Part shown: positions 34,169-41,815 of the stretch, piece after piece
Layout: the number at the start of each line of letters is the position of its first letter
How positions within the stretch are numbered: the stretch's first letter is position 1
NCBI RefSeq assembly: GCF_036237315.1
Contig: NZ_CP108356.1
Span: 3,158,501 to 3,222,500, forward strand
Origin: Streptomyces sp. NBC_01351
GTDB lineage: Bacteria > Actinomycetota > Actinomycetes > Streptomycetales > Streptomycetaceae
Length of the DNA: 64,000 bases
Direction: 5' to 3'
Translations under genes and position numbers: made by a program
The notes under the pieces: generated by a model
The model's input: the letters and a program-made list of their open reading frames with translations, nothing else
Database searches by the model: none
What the model was told of the DNA's origin: nothing

Positions 34169-35199
34169 TTCGCCGTCTCCTTCCGCGCCGCCGCTGCCTT
34201 GCGGCCCTTGGCGTCGGCCGGGGCCCCGCCGTTCTCATCGCCGTTCCCTTCCGCCTCGCGTTCGGCGGCGTGGCCGGTCAGGGATATGAACACGTCGTCG
34301 AGGGTGGGGCGGCGCAAGCCGATGTCGTCGATCTCGATGCCCCGGCCGTCCAGTTCCCGGATGACCTCCGCCAGCAACTTGGCGCCGCCGGAGACGGGCA
34401 CCGTCAGCTTGCGGGTGTGCTCCTCGACCGTGGTCTCGCCCTTGCCGAAGCCGGCCAGGACCTCGCGCGCGGCGGTGATGTCCTCGCGCTCGTGGACGAC
34501 GACCTCCACCCGCTCGCCGCCCGTACGGGCCTTGAGCTGGTCGGAGGTGCCGCGGGCGATGACCTTGCCCTGGTCGACCACGCAGATGTCGTGGGCGAGG
34601 TGGTCGGCCTCCTCCAGGTACTGGGTGGTGAGCAGCAGGGTGGTGCCGCCCGCGACCAGTTCCTTGATGATCCCCCACAGCCGCTGGCGGTTGCGGGGGT
34701 CGAGACCGGTGGTCGGCTCGTCCATGAACATCACGGGCGGGCTGACCACGAGGGCGGCGGCGAGGTCGAGGCGCCTGCGCATGCCGCCGGAGTAGGTCTT
34801 GGCGGTGCGGTCGGCCGCGTCGGCGAGGCTGAAGCGTTCGAGCAGCTCCTCGGCCCGGGCCTTCGCCGCCTTGGCCTTCATCTGGTAGAGCCGGCCGACC
34901 ATCTGGAGGTTCTCGCGGCCGGTGAGGTATTCGTCGACGGCGGCGAACTGGCCGGAGAGGCCGATGGCCCGGCGGACCTCGTTGGGGTGTTTGAGTACGT
35001 CGATGCCGGCGACGACGGCATTGCCGCTGTCGGGCCGGAGGAGGGTGGTCAGGACGCGTACGGTCGTGGTCTTGCCCGCGCCGTTCGGGCCGAGCAGACC
35101 CAGGACGGTGCCTTCGGGGACATCGAGGTCCACGCCGTCCAGAGCCCGTACATCACCGAAGGTCTTGACCAGACCTTCGGCGTAAATGGCGCCTGGCAT
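34165..35199 (-). CDS. ABC transporter ATP-binding protein (DrrA-like)
   Basis: A 344-residue ATPase. Walker A G-P-N-G-A-G-K-T is near residue 40, the signature Y-S-G-G-M-R-R-R near 140, Walker B M-F-M-D-E-P-T-T-G-L-D follows, and there is the DrrA-type C-terminal regulatory domain of about 100 residues before a charged, alanine/lysine-rich tail. The ATG at 35199 begins the conserved domain; the longer open frame upstream is not coding. It is the partner of the DrrB-like permease, with coupled translation. Confidence 0.93.
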   Translation of the reverse strand: MPGAIYAEGLVKTFGDVRALDGVDLDVPEGTVLGLLGPNGAGKTTTVRVLTTLLRPDSGNAVVAGIDVLKHPNEVRRAIGLSGQFAAVDEYLTGRENLQMVGRLYQMKAKAAKARAEELLERFSLADAADRTAKTYSGGMRRRLDLAAALVVSPPVMFMDEPTTGLDPRNRQRLWGIIKELVAGGTTLLLTTQYLEEADHLAHDICVVDQGKVIARGTSDQLKARTGGERVEVVVHEREDITAAREVLAGFGKGETTVEEHTRKLTVPVSGGAKLLAEVIRELDGRGIEIDDIGLRRPTLDDVFISLTGHAAEREAEGNGDENGGAPADAKGRKAAAARKETAK

Positions 35200-35333
35200 A
35201 CGGATTCTCCCAGTGCGAATCGGGCCAGCAGAATCGGTGCACGTGTGATCATATGGGCGCCGGGCATGCGTCGCCCGGCCGAACGGGTGATCCCCGCCCG
35301 CCCGGGACGCCAACGCGTCCTCACAAGCCTCCG

Positions 35334-36566
35334 CTAGCTCATCACCTTGTAACCGGCGCTGTGCAGCGAGCGCGCGACCTCCGCGCAGTGCTCCGGGCCC
35401 TTCGTCTCCAGGTGCAGCTCCACCTCCACCTCCGTGAGCCCCAGCCGCGGGTCGGTCCGCACGTGGCTCACGTCCAACACGTTCGCATCCACCTCTGACA
35501 ACACCCCCAGGAGTCCTGCCAGCGCCCCCGGCCGGTCGGCGACGCGCAGCCGCAGCGACAGGTACCGGCCCGCCGCGGCCATGCCGTGCCGCAGGATCCG
35601 CTGCAGCAGCAGCGGGTCGACGTTCCCGCCGGACAGGACGGCCACCACCGGCCCGCCGTCGTACAGTTCGGGCTCGCTCAACAGGGCGGCCACCGGGCTG
35701 CACCCGGCCGGCTCGACCACCAGCTTCGCCCGCTCCAGGCACAGCAACAGGGCGCTGGAGAGCGCGTCCTCGGAGACCGTACGCACGTCGTCGAGGAGCT
35801 CTCCAATGATTTTGAAGGGGATGTCACCGGGCCGGCCGACCTTGATGCCGTCCGCCATCGTCGTCGGGTTGTCGATGGACACCGGGTGCCCGACGAGCAG
35901 CGAGGGCGGGTACGCGGCCGCGCCCGCCGCCTGCACGCCGATCACCTTCACGTCCGGCCGCAGCGCCTTCACCGCCACCGCGACACCGGCCGCGAGACCG
36001 CCGCCGCCGATGCCGACGAGGATGGTCCGCACCTCGGGGCACTGCTCGAGGATCTCCAGGCCCACCGTGCCCTGGCCCGCGATGATGTCGCGGTGGTCGA
36101 AGGGGTGGATGAACACCGCCCCCGTGCGGTCCGCGTACTCCTGGGCGGCCGCGAGGGTCTCGTCGACCACCTGGCCGTGCATGCGCACCTCGGCGCCGTA
36201 CTCCTGGGTCGCGGCCACCTTGGGCAGCGGCGCCCCGACCGGCATGAACACCGTGGAGCGCACCCCCAGCAGCGAGGAGGCCAGCGCCACGCCCTGCGCG
36301 TGGTTGCCCGCGCTGGCCGCCACCACGCCGGCGGCCCGCTGCTCGGGGCGCAGGCCGGCGATGCGCACGTACGCGCCGCGCAGCTTGAAGGAACCGGTGC
36401 GCTGCAGGTTCTCGCACTTGAGGTGTACCGGGGAGAACGTGAGGGAGGAGAGGTACCGGCTGCCCTCCATCGGGGTGACCCGGGAGACGCCGGACAGCAT
36501 CTTCTGGGCTCCCCGGATGTCGTCGAGGATGACCTGCGGAACGGGCTGGGGCACGCGGTAGCTCAT
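35334..36566 (-). CDS. ilvA: Threonine ammonia-lyase (dehydratase) with ACT domain
   Basis: A 410-residue PLP enzyme converting threonine to 2-oxobutanoate and ammonia, the first step to isoleucine, or serving catabolism. The PLP lysine is in G-S-F-K-L-R-G-A-Y near residue 53, the glycine loop is V-G-I-G-G-G-G-L-A-A-G, and the S-G-G-N-V-D motif lies near 310. The C-terminal 80 residues form a single ACT domain (L-R-V-A-D-R-P-G-A-L), the arrangement of TdcB/short IlvA types. Numbering is from ATG 36566, where the conserved sequence begins. Confidence 0.92.
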   Translation of the reverse strand: MSYRVPQPVPQVILDDIRGAQKMLSGVSRVTPMEGSRYLSSLTFSPVHLKCENLQRTGSFKLRGAYVRIAGLRPEQRAAGVVAASAGNHAQGVALASSLLGVRSTVFMPVGAPLPKVAATQEYGAEVRMHGQVVDETLAAAQEYADRTGAVFIHPFDHRDIIAGQGTVGLEILEQCPEVRTILVGIGGGGLAAGVAVAVKALRPDVKVIGVQAAGAAAYPPSLLVGHPVSIDNPTTMADGIKVGRPGDIPFKIIGELLDDVRTVSEDALSSALLLCLERAKLVVEPAGCSPVAALLSEPELYDGGPVVAVLSGGNVDPLLLQRILRHGMAAAGRYLSLRLRVADRPGALAGLLGVLSEVDANVLDVSHVRTDPRLGLTEVEVELHLETKGPEHCAEVARSLHSAGYKVMS

Positions 36567-36689
36567 GCCGCCAGTCTCCCCGGTCCGCGGCTCCGCGCGC
36601 GACGTGGGCAGCGCGGGCAGCGCGGGCAGCGCGGGTGCGGGGCGCGGGGCGCGGGGCCTCGCCGTGCGGACCCGGCCGCGGCTTCGGGT

Positions 36690-36800
36690 GGGGCGGGGCC
36701 CCTCCGGGACGTCTCCTCGGCTCGCGAACCCGGCGGGGCCGGCCCGTTGCCCGGCAGTGTGTTCGCTCGTCCTGCGGGGACGCCCCGGAGTGTCCCCGCC
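36690..36800 (+). repeat. Family 2 hairpin repeat, copy C (diverged)
   Basis: Arms at 36706-36729 and 36761-36786 follow the same pattern as copy A (gtctcctcgg on one side, cctgcggggacgcccc on the other), but the loop sequence differs. It directly adjoins copy B in opposite orientation. Confidence 0.7.
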
Positions 36801-36932
36801 CCGCCGGGGACGGGCGCGCGCCGGGGCCTCCCCGCAGGACGCCGAACACAACCACCCTCGGCCCTCCGACCCCTGGAAACGTTCGGCGTCCGAGGAGAGG
36901 CCCCGGCGTGCGCCCGGCCCCGGCGGAACCCC
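36800..36932 (-). repeat. Family 2 hairpin repeat, copy B
   Basis: Inverse-oriented relative of copy A. Arms at 36823-36847 and 36881-36904 include the perfect inverted pair gacgccgaac and gttcggcgtc. The loop shares 18 identical bases with copy A. Confidence 0.8.
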
Positions 36933-37133
36933 CGGCCCCGGCCGCGGGCGGCAAACCGGAAGCAGAGCCCGGACCGGGCACGCGGCGGGGCGAAATCCGG
37001 CCATGCCGGGGCGGGCCCGGAGGCGCGCTCCGCACCGGCCGTATCAGTTGTCAAACAGGGCGTACGAGCCGCCGCACGGCCGCGTACTCTGTCCCCCATC
37101 CTTGTCGGACCCACGCGAAGAGAGCCCACGGCC

Positions 37134-37655
37134 ATGCCTTCATCCCCGGCCAATTCCGACCTGCCCGCGGCGCAGAACGCGCCTGCCGGAGCGGGCCTCC
37201 TCGACGCGCTCCAGCACCAGGTCGCCGTCTTCGCGCGCCGTGCCGAGCAGACCCGCCTGGGCGGCGTCGGCCAGGCCCGCAACTCCATGGACCGGGCCGC
37301 GTACCTGCTGCTGAACCGGCTCGACCTGGAGGGCCCGATGGGCGTCAAGGCGCTCGCCGGCGGCATGGGCATCGACTCCTCCACGGTCACCCGGCAGGTC
37401 GCGCCGCTCGTCGACAGCGGCCTGGTCAAGCGGACTTCGCACCCCGAGGACGGCCGGGCCGTGGTCCTGGCGCTGTCCCCGCGGGGGTTGACCCGGCTGG
37501 AGGAGGTCCGTTCCTCGCGGCGCGAGCTGATGGCGCGGGTGACGGAGGGGTGGTCCGAGGAGGAGCGCGAGTCCTTCACGGCGCTGCTGACGCGCTTCAA
37601 CCTGTCGCTCTCCGAGCTGATGGCGGCCGTGGCCGACGCCGGCCCGGCCTCCTGA
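37134..37655 (+). CDS. MarR family transcriptional regulator
   Basis: A 173-residue regulator with a winged helix-turn-helix in the centre: M-G-V-K-A-L-A-G-G-M-G-I-D-S-S-T-V, then the wing with S-H-P-E-D-G-R-A-V-V-L (D-x-R motif). Helices on both sides form the dimer interface. There is no obvious divergent target gene, and the upstream region is filled by hairpin repeats. The ligand and targets are unknown. Confidence 0.88.
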   Translation: MPSSPANSDLPAAQNAPAGAGLLDALQHQVAVFARRAEQTRLGGVGQARNSMDRAAYLLLNRLDLEGPMGVKALAGGMGIDSSTVTRQVAPLVDSGLVKRTSHPEDGRAVVLALSPRGLTRLEEVRSSRRELMARVTEGWSEEERESFTALLTRFNLSLSELMAAVADAGPAS

Positions 37656-37687
37656 CCCTTCCCGACCCCTCCTGACCGTCCGACCCC

Positions 37688-37718
37688 TTGACCTGGACGG
37701 TCCCGCTGCCCGCACTAT
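37688..37718 (+). promoter_or_regulatory. Leaderless-type promoter of the sigma-like gene
   Basis: A -35 box ttgacc (37688-37693) and a -10 box cactat (37713-37718), 19 bases apart. The ATG at 37726 lies 7 bases after the -10 box with no ribosome-binding site, so transcription probably begins at or next to the start codon. Confidence 0.55.
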
Positions 37719-37725
37719 GTGACCC

Positions 37726-38133
37726 ATGCGGGCGTTGGACCAACGGACGAGCCCCTACGCGGAGTTCGAGACCTTCGTCGCGGGCGCGGCGGGGCGGCTC
37801 CTGCACGTCGCGATCCTGCTGACGGGCGAACCGGAGACGGCCCGAAGGCTGCTGGCGGGCGCGCTGGCCCGTACGTACGCGCACTGGCAGCGCGTGCGCG
37901 GGGACGACCCGTACGACTTCACCCGCCAGGAACTGTGCGCCGCGTTCGCCCGTACCGCGTGGCGGCACCACCGGGGCGGCGGGGTGCTGGCCCGGCTGAG
38001 CCCGCTGGAGCGGCTCGTACTCGTCCTGCGGATCTACGAAGGGGTCGCGGAGGAAGTCACGGCTGCGCAGCTGGGCCTGCCGGCGGAACGGGTCCGCGTG
38101 CTGTGCAACCGGGCCGTGGCGGAGCTGCGGTGA
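37726..38133 (+). CDS. Reduced ECF sigma-factor-like protein
   Basis: A 135-residue protein resembling a shortened SigE-type ECF sigma factor. Residues 13-75 look like region 2 (F-E-T-F-V-A-G then L-L-T-G-E-P-E-T-A), and residues 90-135 resemble region 4 (L-S-P-L-E-R-L-V-L-V-L-R, then a helix-turn-helix ending N-R-A-V-A-E-L). Normal ECF factors are about 165-190 residues; here the linker is very short and the usual D-L-V-Q region-2 contacts are changed. It may be a weak or modified sigma factor. Its GTGA overlap couples it to a small membrane protein, as for anti-sigma pairs. Confidence 0.65.
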   Translation: MRALDQRTSPYAEFETFVAGAAGRLLHVAILLTGEPETARRLLAGALARTYAHWQRVRGDDPYDFTRQELCAAFARTAWRHHRGGGVLARLSPLERLVLVLRIYEGVAEEVTAAQLGLPAERVRVLCNRAVAELR

Positions 38134-38384
38134 GCGGGCTCCCGGACCGCAAGGAGGCCCAGGTGCGGCGCCTGCTGGAGGGCCCGTACCCGGTGGTCCC
38201 GCCGGGCCTCGCCTCGGGCGCGGCGGCCCGCGGTGACCGGCTGCTGCGCCGCCGTCGCGCAGTGCGGCGCCTGGGCTGGATGCTGCTCATCGCGGCGGTG
38301 GTCGCCTTCACCGTCTGGGCGACCCTGACCCGCCCCTGGGCGACCCCGCCGAGCGGCATCTCCCCACCGCTGGAGGGCTGGTAA
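38130..38384 (+). CDS. Small membrane protein coupled to the sigma-like gene
   Basis: An 84-residue protein: an N-terminal cytoplasmic arginine-rich half (about 1-47), one membrane segment (about 48-66) and a short outer tail. The GTG start overlaps the sigma-like stop (GTGA). The position suggests a minimal anti-sigma or anchoring partner, although no zinc anti-sigma motif is present. Confidence 0.65.
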   Translation: MSGLPDRKEAQVRRLLEGPYPVVPPGLASGAAARGDRLLRRRRAVRRLGWMLLIAAVVAFTVWATLTRPWATPPSGISPPLEGW

Positions 38385-38385
38385 C

Positions 38386-38545
38386 CCCGCGCCTCGAACG
38401 CCGGCGGGGCTGGATTTACGCTCGGCGGCGCCGGCCAAGTCCAGCCCCTCCGGCGTTTGAGGAGCGGGTCTGGGCGGAGCCCAGGGTGCCGCGGAGCGCC
38501 ACTTCCAGCCTCGCGGGGTCCGGGGCTGAGCCCCGGCAGTGGCGC
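38386..38545. repeat. Family 1 palindromic repeats, head-to-head pair
   Basis: One unit reads forward (cgcctcgaacgccggcgggg near 38389-38408) and another in reverse (ccagcccctccggcgtttga at 38441-38460, then the gcggagccc hairpin), between the convergent small membrane protein and metB. Confidence 0.85.
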
Positions 38546-38602
38546 CGCACCCCTGCACAGGGGTCCCCACCGGGCCCGGGCGGGGCCCGGTGGGGAGGGG
38601 CG

Positions 38603-39760
38603 TCAGCCCAGGGCCTGGGTCAGGTCCGCCAGGAGGTCGTCCGCGTTCTCGATGCCCACCGACAGCCGGACCAGGTCCGCCGGGACCTCCAGCGCCGACC
38701 CGGCCGCCGACGCGTGCGTCATCCGCCCCGGGTGCTCGATCAGGGACTCGACGCCGCCCAGGGACTCCCCGAGGGTGAAGAGCTTCGCGCGGTTGCAGAC
38801 CTCGACCGCCGCCTCCTCGCCGCCCACGACCTGGAAGGACACCATGCCGCCGAAGTTCCGCATCTGCTTCGCGGCGACCTCGTGGCCCGGGTGCTCCGGC
38901 AGGCCCGGGTAGAGGACCTTGTGCACCTTCGGGTGGCGGGCCAGCAGCTCGACGACCTTCGCCGCGTTCTCCGCGTGCCGGTCCATTCGGACGGCCAGCG
39001 TCTTGATGCCGCGCAGCACGATCCACGAGTCGAAGGGCCCGGCCACCGCGCCCATCGCGTTCTGGTGGTAGGCGAGTTCCTCGCCGAGCGCCGCGTCCGC
39101 CGTGACCAGCGCGCCGCCGACGACGTCCGAGTGCCCGCCCATGTACTTCGTCAGCGAGTGCACGACCACGTCCGCGCCGAGCGCGAGGGGCTGCTGGAGG
39201 TAGGGGGAGGCGAAGGTGTTGTCCACGACCAGCTTCGCGCCGGCCGTCCGCGCGATGTCGGCGACGACGGCGATGTCGGTGATGCCGAGCAGCGGGTTCG
39301 ACGGGGTCTCGACCCAGATGACCTTGGTCTTCGGGGTGAGCGCGGCCCGTACGGACTCCGCGTCGGAGGTGTCGGCCACCGACCACTCCACGCCCCAGCG
39401 GGAGACGACCTTCGCGAAGAGTCGGAAGGTGCCGCCGTACGCGTCGTTCGGGATGACCACGTGGTCGCCCGGGGAGAGCAGCGTGCGCAGGAGGCAGTCC
39501 TCGGCGGCGAGCCCGGACGCGAAGGCGAGCCCGCGGCTGCCGCCCTCCAGTGCCGCGAGGTTCTCCTCCAGCGCGGTGCGGGTCGGGTTGGCGCTGCGGC
39601 TGTACTCGTAGCCGCCGCGCAGGCCGCCGACGCCGTCCTGCTTGTAGGTGGAAACCTGGTAGATCGGGGGTACGACCGCGCCGGTCAGCGGGTCCGCCGT
39701 GTTGCCCGCGTGGATCGCGCGGGTCTCGAAGCTCTGGTGCTCGTGGCTGTCGTCGCTCAT
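38603..39760 (-). CDS. metB: Cystathionine gamma-synthase
   Basis: A 385-residue PLP enzyme of the Cys/Met metabolism family, forming cystathionine from an O-acylhomoserine and cysteine. Features are H-A-G-N near the N-terminus, Y-E-Y-S-R-S-A-N-P-T-R, and the PLP lysine in H-S-L-T-K-Y-M-G-G-H-S-D-V-V-G-G. The related cystathionine gamma-lyase is very similar, so the direction of the reaction is not certain from sequence alone. It is transcribed alone, divergent from the 369-residue gene. Confidence 0.9.
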   Translation of the reverse strand: MSDDSHEHQSFETRAIHAGNTADPLTGAVVPPIYQVSTYKQDGVGGLRGGYEYSRSANPTRTALEENLAALEGGSRGLAFASGLAAEDCLLRTLLSPGDHVVIPNDAYGGTFRLFAKVVSRWGVEWSVADTSDAESVRAALTPKTKVIWVETPSNPLLGITDIAVVADIARTAGAKLVVDNTFASPYLQQPLALGADVVVHSLTKYMGGHSDVVGGALVTADAALGEELAYHQNAMGAVAGPFDSWIVLRGIKTLAVRMDRHAENAAKVVELLARHPKVHKVLYPGLPEHPGHEVAAKQMRNFGGMVSFQVVGGEEAAVEVCNRAKLFTLGESLGGVESLIEHPGRMTHASAAGSALEVPADLVRLSVGIENADDLLADLTQALG

Positions 39761-39836
39761 GGTCCGAATGCTATGCCCAGCCCCGGACCGGGCCCCCTAT
39801 TGGCCTGCGGCCCCCTCGGTCTGGTTCGCTTGTGGC

Positions 39837-40946
39837 ATGGAGATTCTGTGGTTGCTGTTCGCGATCGGCTGGCTCGCGGTCATCGTCGGTGTGTTCGTAC
39901 GGCGCAAGCGCGGCGGAAGTCTGCGGCTGGTCGCGCCGGGCAGCCCTGACGCGGCCGACCCGGCGGACTACGGATTCGACCGGCAGGAAGACCTCGACAT
40001 CCGGATCCCCGGGCCCGACCAGGACCTGATGGACGCCCTCGACAACGTGCAGCGCACCGCCCAGTGGCAGGCGGCGTCGCAGCTGCTCGCCGGGACCCCG
40101 GTCGAGGGCGAGCAGCGCTGGCAGCGCGTGCAGGCGTTCGGCGGGTCAGCGGCGCTGGAGCTCGTACAGCAGCCGGGTGTGGGCGCGCAGTGGCTGAAGG
40201 CGTGGCGGCTGGAGGCGGAGAAGGACGCGGGCGGCGCGCAGGTGCACGCGGAGCTGCTGGTGCAGCAGGCGTGGCGCGCCTCGGGCGGCGTGGGTTCGTC
40301 CGATCACCGGATCATCCTGGAGGAGGCCCGCGAGGCCTGCCGCAAGGCGGGGCTGCTGGCGCCGGGCGACCCGGTCCCGTACATCACGGAGCTGGCGATC
40401 GCGCGCGGCCTGGCGTACTCGGAGGCGGAGTTCGACGTGCTGTGGGCGAAGGTCATCGACCGGGCGCCGGCGCACATGGGCGCGCACCTGGCGGCCCTGC
40501 ACTACTGGTGCGAGAAGTGGCACGGCTCGCGGGAGAAGGCGGACGCCTTCGCGCACGCGGCCGCCGCGCGTGCGCCGCAGGGGTCGCTGCTGGCTGCGCT
40601 GCCGCTGTTCTCGGTGTACGAGAACCTCCCGGACGTGGTCCTGACCGGCAGCTTCTACCAGAGCGCGGTGGTGACGCGGGCGGTGGAGGGCGCGCTGTAC
40701 GCGGTGCACACTGCGCGGCCGGACGACCCGATGCTGGCGCACGTACGGCACCTGCTGCTGTCGTTCCTGGTGAACATGGAGCGCTGGGCGGAGGCGATGG
40801 AGCAGGTGCGGCACGTGGACGGCTACGTGGGCGCCCTGCCGTGGTCGGCCTCGCCGGACCCGGCCGCGCACTACGCCGTGTTCCGCGCGCTGGCGGTGGC
40901 GGGCTACGAGGCGAACGGCGGCTCCCCTGCGACGCTGCCGCGGTAG
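39837..40946 (+). CDS. Membrane-anchored helical-repeat protein, hypothetical
   Basis: A 369-residue protein with one N-terminal membrane segment (residues 2-22) followed by a short basic stretch and a large cytoplasmic domain that looks all-helical and TPR-like (many A-L-x-x-A-W patterns, repeated tryptophans). I recognise no named family. The ATG at 39837 starts the membrane segment, so longer frames are dismissed. It lies upstream of msrA on the same strand, separated by a G-rich 100-base gap. Confidence 0.7.
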   Translation: MEILWLLFAIGWLAVIVGVFVRRKRGGSLRLVAPGSPDAADPADYGFDRQEDLDIRIPGPDQDLMDALDNVQRTAQWQAASQLLAGTPVEGEQRWQRVQAFGGSAALELVQQPGVGAQWLKAWRLEAEKDAGGAQVHAELLVQQAWRASGGVGSSDHRIILEEAREACRKAGLLAPGDPVPYITELAIARGLAYSEAEFDVLWAKVIDRAPAHMGAHLAALHYWCEKWHGSREKADAFAHAAAARAPQGSLLAALPLFSVYENLPDVVLTGSFYQSAVVTRAVEGALYAVHTARPDDPMLAHVRHLLLSFLVNMERWAEAMEQVRHVDGYVGALPWSASPDPAAHYAVFRALAVAGYEANGGSPATLPR

Positions 40947-40967
40947 CCCTGCGGGCGGGCGAGGCGC

Positions 40968-40998
40968 GGGGCGGGGGCGGGGCGGGGCGGGGGCGGGG
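40968..40998 (+). other. Potential G-quadruplex tract
   Basis: Six runs of 4-5 guanines separated by single cytosines (lengths 4, 5, 4, 4, 5, 4), on the coding strand 50 bases before the msrA start. Short one-base loops favour stable quadruplexes in principle. Confidence 0.6.
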
Positions 40999-41047
40999 AA
41001 TCCCGGCCCGCCCCTTTCCGTTGAGGGGGTACCGAAGGAGGCGAACC

Positions 41048-41710
41048 ATGTTCTCGTACCGCCGCACGCCCGAGCTCCCCACTCGCGAGGAGGCCCTGAC
41101 GGGCCGCGCGGAGCCGCTGTTCACCCTGCCCGAGAAGCACACGGTCCTCGGCAACCCGCTGGCCGGCCCGTATCCCGCGCACCTGGAAGTGGCCGACTTC
41201 GGCCTGGGCTGCTTCTGGGGCGCGGAGCGCAAGTTCTGGCAGACCCCCGGGGTCTGGACCACCCTGGCCGGCTACCAGGGCGGTTTCACCGAGAACCCGA
41301 CGTACGAGGAGGTCTGCTCGGGCCAGACCGGCCACACGGAGGTCGTCCGCGTGGTCTTCGACCCGACGCAGGTCTCCTACTCCGCCCTCCTGAAGCTGTT
41401 CTGGGAGTCCCACAACCCCACGCAGGGCTTCCGCCAGGGCAACGACGTCGGCACCCAGTACCGCTCGGCGGTCTACACCCACTCCCCCGCCCACCAGCAG
41501 ACGGCGGAAGCCTCCCGCGAGACCTACCAGCAGGTCCTCACGTCCTCGGGCCACGCCCAGATCACGACGGCGATCCTCCCGGCCACGGACCGCCCGTTCT
41601 GGCCGGCGGAGGCACATCACCAGCAGTACTTGGACCGCAATCCGGGCGGCTACTGCGGAATCGGCGGCACGGGCGTGAGCTGCCCGATCGGCATCGCCGC
41701 GGCGGAGTGA
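41048..41710 (+). CDS. msrA: Peptide-methionine (S)-S-oxide reductase
   Basis: A 220-residue enzyme that repairs oxidised methionine (S epimer) in proteins. The catalytic motif G-C-F-W-G is near residue 58, followed by G-Y-Q-G-G and the Y-R-S-A-V-Y block. The C-terminal cysteines (in G-G-Y-C-G and S-C-P-I-G) are resolving residues. The start has gaaggagg upstream. Its ribosome-binding region follows a G-quadruplex-like tract. Confidence 0.95.
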   Translation: MFSYRRTPELPTREEALTGRAEPLFTLPEKHTVLGNPLAGPYPAHLEVADFGLGCFWGAERKFWQTPGVWTTLAGYQGGFTENPTYEEVCSGQTGHTEVVRVVFDPTQVSYSALLKLFWESHNPTQGFRQGNDVGTQYRSAVYTHSPAHQQTAEASRETYQQVLTSSGHAQITTAILPATDRPFWPAEAHHQQYLDRNPGGYCGIGGTGVSCPIGIAAAE

Positions 41711-41815
41711 CACAGCGGGCGACTGCCCGTGACCCGGCGGGCTTCCAAGGCGGCCACACGGCCCCGCCGTACGACTCCCTGTAGCCGTCGGCGCCTGCCC
41801 GGGGGCCGGGCCCCG

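Larger units (their letters stand above)
36567..37133. other. Repeat-rich intergenic region upstream of the MarR gene
   Basis: About 570 bases with no supported gene. It begins with a short gcgcgggcagc-type tandem run (about 36610-36640) and holds two long-armed hairpin repeats in opposite orientation (copies C and B). The last 100 bases are more AT-rich and probably contain the MarR promoter. Confidence 0.65.

Noticed and set aside
36567..37133. Arginine/proline-rich open frames in the repeat region
   Set aside because: They are created by GC-rich hairpin repeats; similar frames appear over copy A at 30.7 kb, and none has a start signal.
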